NCBI GenBank assembly: GCA_963710865.1
Contig: CAVQBR010000002.1
Location: 868,001 to 932,000 of the forward strand
Origin: PRDV01 sp963710865
Lineage (GTDB): Bacteria > Babelota > Babeliae > Babelales > Babelaceae
DNA: 64,000 nucleotides
Direction of reading: 5' to 3'
The notes beneath the pieces were generated by a model, which was given only the letters and a program-made list of their open reading frames with translations, was not told the origin of the DNA and did not search any database. The position numbers were made by a program, and so were the translations under genes. This document shows positions 50,981 to 60,244 of the stretch, piece after piece; position 1 is the stretch's first letter, and every line of letters begins with the position of its first letter.

Positions 50981-52117
50981 ATGTATAATAAATTTAAGCT
51001 AATTATACCGCTTATGGTGCTTTTCTCTGCGGGCATAGAAGGAGCAGATCCTTCAGCCGAATCTTCAGATTCAGAAATGTATACCATCGTTAAAGCGGGC
51101 GATATTGATGGAGTTAGAAGATTGTTGGCTGATGGACAAAAGGTGAATAAAGCAGATAAAGAAGGCTTGACGCTTCTCTATTATGCTGCTTGTGAGGGCC
51201 AGCTTGAAATAGCTGGAATCTTGCTCGCCGCTGGAGCAGACGTAAATGAGCCTGTCGGAGAAGATTGCAATAGTCCATTGCAAGTTGCTTCTACCAATGG
51301 TCATGTTGAGATGGTTAGGTTCTTGCTGGGCCGAGGAGCACGTGTAAATGTCGCTCAAAATGGATGCTGTTATCCATTGAAGTTGGCAGCGCACTTTGGT
51401 CATGTTGAGATAGTTGGATTGCTGTTAGAAGCTGGCGCAACGATGCAGGCAACGGGTGAAAAGGAGCTTAAGTCTCTGGATATGGCCTCTGCTACGGCTC
51501 TGGTATTCAAAGCTGCTCAGATGGATGTAAAAAGCGCCGCTCAGAAGCACTTTACTGCACTGCATTGTGCCGCTCAAAAAGGTCACCTTGTAGAGGCCGA
51601 GTTGCTCCTGTCACTCGGGGCAGATGTAGAAATGTGTGATTGTTATGGATTTACGCCTTTGGATTATGCAGCTGAAAATGGTCATGGTGAAGTTGTCCAG
51701 TTGCTGGTGTCTGCAGGAGCAGATGTAGATGAGGTTGATGCTTCTGAACGCACGCCGCTCTATAAAGCAGCTTACAATGGTCATGTTGAGGTAGTTAAGG
51801 CTTTGTTGTTTGCAGGAGCAGATGTAACAATACCTGATTGGACTGGGCTGACAGCCTTGCATTGTGCTGCTGCCTATGGGTATGATGAAATAGTTAGAGC
51901 TTTGTTGGCTGCGGGAGCAGATGTAAATGCAGCTATGAATAATGGCTGGACAGCACTGCATGTAGCAATTACCCCATTGCATCTCGCAAATAGACCTAGT
52001 AATGTTGCTGTGATTACACTGTTATTAGAGACCGGAGCAGATATAAATGCTACTGATGATAGTGAAAAGACACCGTTGGATTTGGCGATGGAATTTAGTT
52101 CAGAATTTATGCCGTAA
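50981..52117 (+). CDS. Exported ankyrin-repeat protein, MYNK subfamily member 3, C-terminally cut by an insertion
   Basis: 378 residues; ATG 50981 after GAGGATA. Signal peptide, about nine repeats and the shared insertion are present. It stops in EFSSEFMP instead of the GAAKRRQR end of its paralogues. The missing end is found 1.4 kb downstream at 53565-53624, on the far side of the TnpB insertion. The truncated product keeps nearly the whole ankyrin array and could still fold. Confidence 0.88.
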   Translation: MYNKFKLIIPLMVLFSAGIEGADPSAESSDSEMYTIVKAGDIDGVRRLLADGQKVNKADKEGLTLLYYAACEGQLEIAGILLAAGADVNEPVGEDCNSPLQVASTNGHVEMVRFLLGRGARVNVAQNGCCYPLKLAAHFGHVEIVGLLLEAGATMQATGEKELKSLDMASATALVFKAAQMDVKSAAQKHFTALHCAAQKGHLVEAELLLSLGADVEMCDCYGFTPLDYAAENGHGEVVQLLVSAGADVDEVDASERTPLYKAAYNGHVEVVKALLFAGADVTIPDWTGLTALHCAAAYGYDEIVRALLAAGADVNAAMNNGWTALHVAITPLHLANRPSNVAVITLLLETGADINATDDSEKTPLDLAMEFSSEFMP

Positions 52118-52248
52118 ACCACCTTTATTCATGGGGGTGATATAAGGCATGGCACCGAAGGTGCAAAACTAAATTTGATTTTTCTCGAAGAATTCATTAA
52201 GCTAGCCTGAAATAGTAAAAAGTCGCCCTGTAAGCTCATATTTATACT

Positions 52249-53520
52249 ATGAACATGACACTCACTCATAAGGTTCGCATTAATCCTTCGCCAGTGGTAC
52301 AAGCAATACTTTGGTATATATCTTACATGTGCGTTGAGATTTGGAATTATTGCGTTGAACAACAACGAAATAATCCAGAGCTAAGTGTCTATGATCTGAA
52401 ACGTGAACTTCCCCGACTTAAAAGAGAACGGCCCGAATTTAAGATGGCAGCATCACAATTATTACAATATGTGGTCTTTGCAGTGTACCGTAGCTTGAGA
52501 ATGGCAGCAACAAAAAACAGACAAGGCGATACAAAGGTCAAGCCACCACAGCTAAAAAGGACTGAACGCTTTTTTACCCAAGAATATTCTCAAAAGAACC
52601 ATTCATTTAAATTTGAAAAAGACGCAACAGGAAGAATGTTTCTAAAAATTGCGTATGGTGCCAAACCCGCCGATTGGTTGGCGATTGAGATAGAATCAGG
52701 TGATTATGACTCCGTAAAAACTGTAACTCTCTGCTATCAGGCTAAAAAATGGTATGCTTGTCTGACCTATATAGTCGAGTTGCCTCCGAAGAAGAACCTC
52801 AGTCACGCCATATATTTCGACCCTGGTTGTCTGGTATCTCTAACAGGCATTAAAACCACTCAAGAATTCTTTGAATATAGCATGAGACCATTGTATGAGA
52901 TAAATAGGGATACCTATAAATTTATAGACGAACTGAAGGCAAAGCGAGCAACGAAGAAAAAGGGCTCTTATCACTATATGCGATTGACTGGGAAAATAGA
53001 TTCTCTTTACTCGAAAATAAAAACAAGATCTAATACCTATATGCACACGCTGGTTAAGAAAATACTGCATAACCATCCTGATGCTCATTTTAAAATTGGT
53101 AACTGGAAAAAAATTAACACATTAGCTAACACGGGAAGTAAGTATGTAGACAGAAAAATTAATCGAGCAGTTCAAAATAACAATCCTCTCGAGAAGCTCA
53201 TCGGAATATTTATCTACAAAGCCCGTCTAAATGGGCAAATTGTTGAGAAGTTCGATGAAAGAGGTACTACAAAAACTTGTTCTGCTTGTGGCTTTGTTCC
53301 TTCAAAGGGTCTTAATCCCTCGGTACGGACATTTACCTGTCAACGGTGCTCTTTTACCTATCCAAGGGATTTGCAGAGCTGCTTAAACTTTATAAAAAAA
53401 TTTGAATCAGCATTGTGGCCATGCCTTTCAAGCAGTTTGCCTGATCGTAGTGTGAAAATGGAATTGCACCCATTCTCATTCAAACTTCATTATAGCGTAA
53501 AAACTATAAGTGCTTCTTAA
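52249..53520 (+). CDS. tnpB: TnpB-family protein, probably nuclease-deficient
   Basis: A 423-residue protein with an N-terminal helical REC/wedge region, then a RuvC-like core. RuvC-I Asp191 is in YFDPG. The zinc finger has Cys344, 347, 364 and 367, and RuvC-III Asp374 is in PRDLQSCLN. At the RuvC-II position, where TnpB has Glu in an EdL-type motif, the sequence reads FKIGNWKKI (281-289) with Gly284. TnpB is an RNA-guided DNA nuclease using the element's right-end RNA. Loss of Glu predicts little or no cleavage. It lacks a clear ribosome site. Confidence 0.82.
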   Translation: MNMTLTHKVRINPSPVVQAILWYISYMCVEIWNYCVEQQRNNPELSVYDLKRELPRLKRERPEFKMAASQLLQYVVFAVYRSLRMAATKNRQGDTKVKPPQLKRTERFFTQEYSQKNHSFKFEKDATGRMFLKIAYGAKPADWLAIEIESGDYDSVKTVTLCYQAKKWYACLTYIVELPPKKNLSHAIYFDPGCLVSLTGIKTTQEFFEYSMRPLYEINRDTYKFIDELKAKRATKKKGSYHYMRLTGKIDSLYSKIKTRSNTYMHTLVKKILHNHPDAHFKIGNWKKINTLANTGSKYVDRKINRAVQNNNPLEKLIGIFIYKARLNGQIVEKFDERGTTKTCSACGFVPSKGLNPSVRTFTCQRCSFTYPRDLQSCLNFIKKFESALWPCLSSSLPDRSVKMELHPFSFKLHYSVKTISAS

Positions 53521-53532
53521 AACACTGAGAAG

Positions 53533-53553
53533 CTCCTGATTTTCAATCAGGAG
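53533..53553 (+). other. Right-end hairpin of the TnpB element; possible omegaRNA 3' structure
   Basis: Perfect 9-bp stem CTCCTGATT / AATCAGGAG with a 3-nt loop, 12 bp after the tnpB stop. In IS605-type elements the guide RNA overlaps the end of tnpB and the right end, and the guide portion begins just outside the element. Confidence 0.55.
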
Positions 53554-53564
53554 AGGACGTCACT

Positions 53565-53624
53565 GATACCGAAACAATTGAGCTCCTTCGATTAGGGGGA
53601 GCTGCTAAGCGACGCCAAAGATAA
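53565..53624 (+). pseudogene. Detached C-terminal end of the ankyrin gene at 50981
   Basis: Nineteen codons ending GGAAKRRQR and TAA, the exact C-terminal signature of the two upstream paralogues (which end GAAKRRQR). It has no start and lies directly after the TnpB insertion, showing where that element entered. Confidence 0.85.
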
Positions 53625-53657
53625 AACCTTAATTGAGAAAATCCTGTTGCCTCTGCA

Positions 53658-55835
53658 TTATGGTGGATCAGGATTGGTAAGAAACTTTTTTAAGAAGGTC
53701 AGTCGTTTCGTTCCTTTCGCATTGCGTAATGCGATTGCCAGGGCTTTTGGCTGACCTATGAAGACACAATAGCGCTTGGCTCGGGTAAGTGCCGTGTAGA
53801 TTAAGTTTCGTTGGAGCAGCATGAAATGCTGGATAAAGATAGGCACAATGACTGCTGCATATTCTGAGCCTTGGCTTTTGTGAATCGACAGTGCATAGGC
53901 AAGAACAAGCTCATTGAGTTCAATAAGTTCATAGGTAACGAGCCGTTTATCTCCATAGTTAACAGTGAGTTCACGTTCGGCAACATCGACCGACTCTATG
54001 ATGCCAATATCGCCATTAAAGACATTCTTGTCATAGTTATTTCTGATCTGCATCACCTTATCTCTTTTTTTGAACTGGGTACCCATGACGGTGAGCATCT
54101 CATCGGTCGGTTCGGGATTAAGCATCTTTTGTAAGGTGTGATTTAAGGATATGGTCCCAATGAGCCCCCTATTCATAGGGGTTAATATGACCGTATCATC
54201 GATACTTATTCCTCGCTGAGGCAGATCCGAAAACAGAATTCGTTTTAAATGGGCTTCGACTGCTTCTTGGCTTTCTTCTTTTACAAACATAAAATCTCGT
54301 CGTGCATCGGGCAGATAGGTTACCGGAAATTCTCCCCGGTTAATTTTGTGGGCATTGACTACAATGAGGCTATCTTGAGCTTGCCTGAATATTTGAGTGA
54401 GGCGTACTGTGGGAACTAAATCGCTCGAGATAAGATCATTAAGTACATTGCCTGGCCCTACTGAGGGTAACTGGTCAACATCCCCAATAAGGACGAGATG
54501 AGCCTTCTCTGGAAGAGCTTTCAAGAGTGCATGGGCAAGAAAGACATCGAGCATCGATGCTTCGTCGACAATAAGATAATCAAGTTTTAAAGCATGAGTT
54601 TCATTGTACGTAAATCCTTTGCCCGTTGGATCAAATTCAAGAAGTCGATGAATCGTTGTCGCAAATCTCCCCGTTCCTTCGATAATTCGCTTTGCAGCTC
54701 TGCCGGTAGGTGCAGTAAGTTTATAGTCAACGTTGTAACTATCGAGGATATTAAGAAGCTTTTTAATGATAGTCGTTTTACCCGTGCCCGGCCCCCCGGT
54801 GATGATTGTTATTTTCTGGTCGATACAGCTCAGGATGCCCTTCTGTTGATCTTCATTTAAGTAAATTTCGCCCTCTTTAGGACTGCGTAACGTTTTATAG
54901 ATCTCATCAAATTCGAAACCATGGTCGGTCGGTCGGTTGAGAAGGAGATTGATGCGCCGTGCGATTCCTTTCTCCGAAAAGTAATAGGCTGAGAGTGTAA
55001 TATAGTGAACTTCATTTTCAGTCAGGAGCTTAATCTTATCTGAGTTGTACAAAGTATGAAGAGCTTTTTTTATGAGTTCTTCATGATCGGAGAGTTCTAA
55101 GAGCTCAATCGTTTTCTTCTTGAGGTCCTGGAGTTCGACATATAAATGGCCGCCGGTAGTGACGGTACTAATAGCAAACAAAATGCCTGCAGCTACTCGT
55201 TGTGGAGAATGAATGTGAAACCCCATCTTAAGGGCTACCTCATCTGCCGTTTTAAATCCGACACCCCAGACTTCATCAGCAAGGCGATAGGGGTTTTCGT
55301 GAAGGACGGCAAGGGCTTCGTGCTTGTAATGTTTATAAATTCGAACTGCGAGGGCAGGGGTGATACCTCGTTCTTGCAAAAAGACCATCAGATTGGAGAT
55401 TTCTTTTTGGTCCTTCCACGCTTCGACAATCTGGTTAATCCGTTTTTCACCGATTCCATCGACTTCATGTAAGCGCTCAGGTTGAGTATCGATTATCGTG
55501 AGAATTTCGTTGCCAAAATGGTTTACGAGCTTTTCTGCATAGACCGGGCCTATGCCTTTAATAAGACCAGAGCCAAGATATTTCTTAAGCCCGACGACCG
55601 TCGTCGGCATACTGCTGATGCACTTATGTGCCTCAAACTGTTTACCAAACTTTGCGTGAAAGACCCAGGTACCTTGGAGTTGTACCTCTTGTCCTTCTTG
55701 TATGTGAGGAATATATCCTTTTACTGTTATTGCTTTTGAATGCCGTGCTTGAAGAAGAAATACGGAAAATCCATTGTCTTCGCTTTGATAGATAAAGCGC
55801 TCAATAGTTCCATATAACGTTTCAAGCTCAGCCAT
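53658..55835 (-). CDS. recD2: RecD2-type ATP-dependent DNA helicase
   Basis: A 725-residue SF1B 5'-3' helicase. The N-terminal OB-like region and helix-hairpin-helix repeats (residues about 80-200, with GIGPVYAEKL, VDGIGEKRI and GVGFKTADEV) mark the RecD2 type that works without RecBC. Walker A GGPGTGKTT is at 347-355, Walker B DEASM near 425, and the motif VI region YTALTRAKR near 690. It aids replication-fork repair or recombination. It overlaps the start of no other gene on its 3' side; on its 5' side it overlaps the secreted-protein gene by 8 bp. Confidence 0.95.
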   Translation of the reverse strand: MAELETLYGTIERFIYQSEDNGFSVFLLQARHSKAITVKGYIPHIQEGQEVQLQGTWVFHAKFGKQFEAHKCISSMPTTVVGLKKYLGSGLIKGIGPVYAEKLVNHFGNEILTIIDTQPERLHEVDGIGEKRINQIVEAWKDQKEISNLMVFLQERGITPALAVRIYKHYKHEALAVLHENPYRLADEVWGVGFKTADEVALKMGFHIHSPQRVAAGILFAISTVTTGGHLYVELQDLKKKTIELLELSDHEELIKKALHTLYNSDKIKLLTENEVHYITLSAYYFSEKGIARRINLLLNRPTDHGFEFDEIYKTLRSPKEGEIYLNEDQQKGILSCIDQKITIITGGPGTGKTTIIKKLLNILDSYNVDYKLTAPTGRAAKRIIEGTGRFATTIHRLLEFDPTGKGFTYNETHALKLDYLIVDEASMLDVFLAHALLKALPEKAHLVLIGDVDQLPSVGPGNVLNDLISSDLVPTVRLTQIFRQAQDSLIVVNAHKINRGEFPVTYLPDARRDFMFVKEESQEAVEAHLKRILFSDLPQRGISIDDTVILTPMNRGLIGTISLNHTLQKMLNPEPTDEMLTVMGTQFKKRDKVMQIRNNYDKNVFNGDIGIIESVDVAERELTVNYGDKRLVTYELIELNELVLAYALSIHKSQGSEYAAVIVPIFIQHFMLLQRNLIYTALTRAKRYCVFIGQPKALAIALRNAKGTKRLTFLKKFLTNPDPP

Positions 55836-56514
55836 TGACGGTACCTAGTTCCGCTGCCTCTGGCTTTGGTGTTTTTTTGCGCAATTCGAGTTGTGCTTTG
55901 AAATCAGCATAAGCTCGAGGACAGCTGATAACAAGATCGCTTAAGAAGTCTTTGAGGTCCTTTGTAAAGATATAGAAGATTTCAAAGGTGGTAACGTTCT
56001 CGTTAAAGAGCTTATCTTCTTTTCCTTTTTCCCAGTTAAGAAGAAGGCTGTTGTGGCGTTGACGATTACCACAAAACTCGCGAATAAGTTTAATCATCAT
56101 TTCCCACATGCCTTGGGAATCAGCTACAATGACATTGTTCGCCTTATTAAAATAATCTTTTGCAACTATAAAAAGTTCAGCAAACTGAGCTGTTTCTTCG
56201 GCAGTGAAGGTCTTTGCTTTGGGTTCAAGTTCAGCTAGCTCTTTGAGTGTGTGTTTTTTTCCTCGAAACATAAGGTCTTTTGGTGCGCTCTTATGGGAAG
56301 GATCAGGAATACCTGCTTCATTTACCTTAATGGTGCCCATATGAAGATGCTTAATCTCTTGAATAAGCCAGATACTTTTTTCGAGCTTATGGGCATCCAA
56401 CATTCCTGGAATGCCATCAGCTTTTTGTAACATAGGGTCATTTAACGGATGCTTTTTGATCTCTGCACAGAGGTTGAGCGTAAGAGCGGAACAAAAAATG
56501 AAAGTTTTTAGCAT
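55828..56514 (-). CDS. Exported protein of unknown function
   Basis: A 228-residue protein with a signal peptide (1-17, ending LCAE), then a mostly helical, charged domain. There are two Cys residues in the mature part (FCGNRQ and ISCPRAY) that could form a disulphide. A Pro/Lys/Glu-rich tail ends it. It overlaps recD2 by 8 bp and follows the outer-membrane gene by 15 bp, so all three are probably one operon. No family recognised. Confidence 0.7.
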   Translation of the reverse strand: MLKTFIFCSALTLNLCAEIKKHPLNDPMLQKADGIPGMLDAHKLEKSIWLIQEIKHLHMGTIKVNEAGIPDPSHKSAPKDLMFRGKKHTLKELAELEPKAKTFTAEETAQFAELFIVAKDYFNKANNVIVADSQGMWEMMIKLIREFCGNRQRHNSLLLNWEKGKEDKLFNENVTTFEIFYIFTKDLKDFLSDLVISCPRAYADFKAQLELRKKTPKPEAAELGTVNG

Positions 56515-56529
56515 GGTACTCCTTAATAT

Positions 56530-58197
56530 TTAAAATTCTAAATCTAAGCCTATAGCAATTGTATAATTTTGGCCAATGCCTTTGTAGAACACTGTAGCAT
56601 CGGTTTTTAATGAGACATGCCAATCTATGCAATTACGCATCATTGTATCATAGTAGCCGATACTTGCAAAAATTTTCCCTTGTTGAGCTGCCGGTCTGAT
56701 TGCCTTTTCTACAACCAAAGGGAGATTGCAAGGTATCTCAGGAGTGAGCGGCTTTAACTTTTCACGGCCTTGATACCAATAATCGAACCCAAACTTTGCG
56801 TCAAAGTGTTTTGTTTTATACATAAATGACTGATTTGCCTGAAAAGTAATACCCGGTCTTACGGTAGTCCTGACACCGACAGGAAAGAGAGTTGAAACAA
56901 CTAAAAGATTTAATGCAGAGACATTTTGCCCAAAGTTTTCTGGATCTCGCCAATTTCTGGTAAGATCCTGGGCCTCTTTACTCAAAAGATAAAAGCGCGT
57001 TTCATGGTGTTTCGTAAACCCTTGCAATGCGCTATACGTGTGGGCGCTGAAGTAATCATTGAACTCATATCTAAAATCGAGCTCCGGCCCAAACCCCCAA
57101 TGCTTTCCATCGCCTAAAGGTGCATTGATCAATATAGCTGATAATCTATCTAATGCGCCCGTTAAGAAGTCCGTGATGTTTTGTGTTAATACTTCCGTAG
57201 CGAGTGCTGCCTTGCCAGGCGGTAAAGATATACTACACAATGGTGAAAGATTAAAAAGATTTTGTAGATTAAAGGGGGGAATAAGAGCGTCCGGATTAAA
57301 TTCGCCTCCAAGCAGTGCTCGCTTAAACGTTTTTGCTGTTGGGACGGTCATTTGCAATCCAAACCAGAGGTTCTTTCGAGGACAGTTTATGCAGTGAGCA
57401 AGAAATGAAAGGCGGGTATCGCCTACCCCTATCTTATCTCCAACAATATGTTTTAGGAGGAATCGTTTTACATTTTCTTCATTGCTTAGTGAATCATCGG
57501 TATCAAAGAATGGATTGTTTTTGATTCTATCGATTTCATCAGGCGTTAAATAAAAATTCTCAAGCATGTAGTACAATGGTATTCTGGCTGTTATCAAGAA
57601 ATGATCCCATTGGCGGGCAAATCCGAACATAAGCCCGGCCCTGTGTTGTTGTAATTTGATGGTGCTAAAGAGTCCGAGAATTCCAGGAATATCAGCAGTA
57701 ATAAACTCCGTATTTGCTATTTCATTAACAATGTTTTGGTTCGTTAAATCAAGATAATCACGTATAAACGCACTATTTTTTGTAAAAAAGACTCGAGGCG
57801 AAAAGTTATAAAAGAGATCGGTAGTTATGGTCCAGTAGTTATTAGAAAAATAGTCTGGTATAAGAGCAGGTTCATCGAGAAGACTTCTTCTCGTGACTGG
57901 TCCAGTGGTCCGTTTATAGAGGTCTTCACTTAAAATAGCAACAGCATTGATAAGAGGCGGAACTTGATCGGGACCACTTGTTGGAGTGAGTGCGACAATA
58001 ATTCCTTCTGTAGGAAAGCAAGTTGTTTGAACAGGTGTAGGCGCTTCTATGCTGGGAAAGGTTTCGGAGTCCATAAGGAAGTCTAATTCGGACAATTCGT
58101 TAGCGCATTCTGGGGTTTCTACGCATAGCAGGTTGAGTGGGAAGGATAATACGGAAGCAACAACTACTCTCTTGAGATAAACAGATAGATTCTTCAT
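56530..58197 (-). CDS. Probable outer-membrane beta-barrel protein
   Basis: 555 residues from the ATG at 58197, chosen because it gives a signal peptide (about 1-26, ending LLCVE); AAGGAAAAG lies upstream. From about residue 110 the sequence alternates hydrophobic and polar residues in beta-strand fashion with many aromatic residues (HWGFGPELDFRYEFNDYF), and it ends in LDLEF, a typical C-terminal Phe of outer-membrane barrels recognised by BamA. This indicates a Gram-negative-type envelope. Transport role unknown. Confidence 0.75.
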   Translation of the reverse strand: MKNLSVYLKRVVVASVLSFPLNLLCVETPECANELSELDFLMDSETFPSIEAPTPVQTTCFPTEGIIVALTPTSGPDQVPPLINAVAILSEDLYKRTTGPVTRRSLLDEPALIPDYFSNNYWTITTDLFYNFSPRVFFTKNSAFIRDYLDLTNQNIVNEIANTEFITADIPGILGLFSTIKLQQHRAGLMFGFARQWDHFLITARIPLYYMLENFYLTPDEIDRIKNNPFFDTDDSLSNEENVKRFLLKHIVGDKIGVGDTRLSFLAHCINCPRKNLWFGLQMTVPTAKTFKRALLGGEFNPDALIPPFNLQNLFNLSPLCSISLPPGKAALATEVLTQNITDFLTGALDRLSAILINAPLGDGKHWGFGPELDFRYEFNDYFSAHTYSALQGFTKHHETRFYLLSKEAQDLTRNWRDPENFGQNVSALNLLVVSTLFPVGVRTTVRPGITFQANQSFMYKTKHFDAKFGFDYWYQGREKLKPLTPEIPCNLPLVVEKAIRPAAQQGKIFASIGYYDTMMRNCIDWHVSLKTDATVFYKGIGQNYTIAIGLDLEF

Positions 58198-58362
58198 AAG
58201 TATTTGTCTTTTCCTTGATTCCATCATGAGCTTTGAAAAGTGTATTTCTTGCCTCTGGAGTGATGGGTTTTTTTTGTTTAGACTTAAGTTTAGCATTTTT
58301 TCTAGTCTTTACAAAAAGTGTTGGGGTAATTTGTATAGTTGATACATCTCGAGGAGGATACG

Positions 58363-59085
58363 ATGCATGCTCAAAGTAATAACAAATATTTTGTAGTAGA
58401 GGGTAATATTGGGGCAGGCAAATCGACATTTTTAAAAGTTATCAATACTTTTTTAAATGCTCAGGTCGTCTATGAGCCCCACGCGAAATGGCAAGATGTG
58501 GCAGGAGAAAATCTCCTTGAACGGTTTTATGCAGATACTCAGCGATGGGGGTACACGTTTCAAACGTATGCATTCCTTACGCGAGTTTTAGAGCGAGAAA
58601 AAGCCGCATTAACAAATACGCATCCATTTCAGATTCTTGAGCGTTCTGTTTTTTCAGATCGCTATTGTTTCGCTCAAAATTGTTTTGAGTTAGGATTGAT
58701 GAATGCTCTTGAATGGAAGTTGTACCAGGAATGGTTCGCATGGCTTGTTGATACCTATATGGCTAAACCAAGTGGGTTTATTTATTTGCAAACAGATCCC
58801 ACTATCTGCTATCAGCGATTGCTTAAAAGAAACAGGTCTGAAGAGACGGGGGTAACTCATGAGTATCTCCAGCTCCTCCATGATAAACATGAAAAATGGC
58901 TTATACAAAAAGATGGTGTAACTTCTTATATTAAAGAAACGCCCGTCTTAGTAATTCCTTGCGATCAAGATTTTGAAGAAAATCGAGATATTCAGAAAGC
59001 ACATATGTCGAAAATTATTGATTTCTTGGAAGTACAATATGAAATTCCTGGCTCGTTAAGTGCTCGAATTGAAATGCTTGTATGA
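58363..59085 (+). CDS. Deoxynucleoside kinase
   Basis: A 240-residue dNK/dGK-dCK-type kinase. P-loop GNIGAGKS is at 14-21, the ERSVFSDR motif near 88-95 binds substrate and phosphate, and KRNRSEE near 155 is the lid region. It phosphorylates deoxynucleosides for salvage, fitting a cell that takes nucleosides from its surroundings. GAGGAGG precedes ATG 58363. The divergent outer-membrane gene starts 165 bp away. Confidence 0.9.
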   Translation: MHAQSNNKYFVVEGNIGAGKSTFLKVINTFLNAQVVYEPHAKWQDVAGENLLERFYADTQRWGYTFQTYAFLTRVLEREKAALTNTHPFQILERSVFSDRYCFAQNCFELGLMNALEWKLYQEWFAWLVDTYMAKPSGFIYLQTDPTICYQRLLKRNRSEETGVTHEYLQLLHDKHEKWLIQKDGVTSYIKETPVLVIPCDQDFEENRDIQKAHMSKIIDFLEVQYEIPGSLSARIEMLV

Positions 59086-59157
59086 AAACCTATTGCCAAA
59101 AGGAAATTGTTTGATGTATGCTAGAGCAGAAATCATATACTTTCCGAAGGATGTATC

Positions 59158-59400
59158 ATGGAAGAGATTAATTATGTAAAGATGGCAGCCTACTTTGGGG
59201 CTGCCTTGGCAATCGGCATTGGAACGATTGGACCTGCATTAGGGCAGGGAATGATAGCTTCGCGTGCAGTTGAGTCTATGGGAAAATATCCTGAAATGGC
59301 AAATAAGATACGTGCAGCTATGTTGATTTCTTTAGGTGTCGTCGAAGCCTGTGCTATTTATGCCTTTGTGATTGCAATGGCGCTCATTTTGTGGAAGTAG
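59158..59400 (+). CDS. atpE: ATP synthase F0 subunit c
   Basis: An 80-residue hairpin of two transmembrane helices. Polar loop SMGKYPEM is near 40-47. The ion-carrying Glu63 lies in VVEACAIYAF. Gln30 and Tyr68, seen in sodium-type rings, are present, but the Ser/Thr after the Glu is Ala, so proton use is more likely. GAAGGA precedes the ATG. It is the first gene of an incomplete ATP synthase cluster. Subunit a (atpB), usually upstream, is not here; a nucleoside kinase takes its place. Confidence 0.95.
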   Translation: MEEINYVKMAAYFGAALAIGIGTIGPALGQGMIASRAVESMGKYPEMANKIRAAMLISLGVVEACAIYAFVIAMALILWK

Positions 59401-59412
59401 CGTAGCAATGCC

Positions 59413-59784
59413 ATGGAATTGACCATAAATCTGACACTCATTGTTCAGATTGTCCATTTTTTGATTGCCTATGTACTCATAAGCAAATTCTTTTTAAGGC
59501 CCGGCTATGAGGCTGTAAAGTCTGACGAGAATCGATTGAGGCAGATTCGTTCTCTGATAGAGGAAGAACAGCAGCATGTAGCTGCCAAAGAGTTGAAAAA
59601 AAGAAGTCGATGGCAAGCATGCCAACAATACTTTCATAAGAATCGCCCCATTGTTGAGACACAGTCGGTGGGGCTTGTTCCTCTTAGCCATCAAGCTCCT
59701 TTTCCAGAGCCTTCTGAAAAAGAACTTAAAGAGCTTGCCCATGATGTCTCTATGAGCCTCAAGGAGAAGATGCTTCATGATTAA
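59413..59784 (+). CDS. ATP synthase F0 subunit b-like, first copy
   Basis: 123 residues: one transmembrane helix (about 6-27), the FFLRPGYEAVKSDENRLRQI start of the stator stalk, then a shortened, Pro-containing second half. Usual b subunits are about 155 residues of unbroken helix, so this one is short and unusual. It overlaps the next gene by 8 bp. Position between c and delta supports the call. Confidence 0.75.
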   Translation: MELTINLTLIVQIVHFLIAYVLISKFFLRPGYEAVKSDENRLRQIRSLIEEEQQHVAAKELKKRSRWQACQQYFHKNRPIVETQSVGLVPLSHQAPFPEPSEKELKELAHDVSMSLKEKMLHD

Positions 59785-60244
59785 GGTGCTCTTTGTTCTC
59801 ATTAATTTTGCGAGTATTGTCGTTGTTTTTATGTACGCAATACGCAGATTTCTTATCCCTGCTCTTAAAGAGAAGATAGCACAAGAAGTATTTGACGAAG
59901 AGAGTCTCCATGATGAGCATAAGCAATTATTGCTCGTTCAAAAGCAGGTAGAAGATAGTGCTGCTCTCCAGGATGCTTTTTGTGTTTCCTTGCAAGAGAA
60001 AGTTCAGCAGTGGAAACGAATAGTAGATGCAAAAAGTACTGAGCAAGCTTCTCAATCAGCACTCCATCTTGAAAAAGCGCAAAAACGGGTTGATTTCCAA
60101 AGGCGGTATCATACTCTCAGTACCGTAAAAAAGTTAGTTGCCCCTCTGGTTGTCCAAGATCTGAGAGCGCAGTTAAAGAGCGCATTTGCAGATGAGCGAA
60201 AAGCGCATGAGTATATTCAACGTATCATAAAGGGGCTGGCATGA
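59777..60244 (+). CDS. ATP synthase F0 subunit b-like, second copy
   Basis: 155 residues with one N-terminal transmembrane helix (3-22), RRFLIPALKEKI, then a long charged helix of normal b-subunit length. Two different b-type genes in a row suggest a heterodimeric b/b' stalk, as in cyanobacteria and some other lineages. It overlaps the delta-subunit gene by 4 bp. Confidence 0.75.
   Translation: MIKVLFVLINFASIVVVFMYAIRRFLIPALKEKIAQEVFDEESLHDEHKQLLLVQKQVEDSAALQDAFCVSLQEKVQQWKRIVDAKSTEQASQSALHLEKAQKRVDFQRRYHTLSTVKKLVAPLVVQDLRAQLKSAFADERKAHEYIQRIIKGLA

Larger units (their letters stand above)
52118..53560 (+). mobile_element. IS200/IS605-like (TnpB-only) insertion in an ankyrin gene
   Basis: The segment splits the ankyrin gene at 50981 from its own C-terminal end. 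The left part has small hairpins, for example GCACC / GGTGC at 52152-52164. The right end has a strong 9-bp hairpin at 53533-53553. There are no inverted ends and no target duplication, as expected for this group. No Y1 or serine transposase is present, so movement would need help in trans. Exact ends are uncertain by about 10 bp. Confidence 0.7.
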
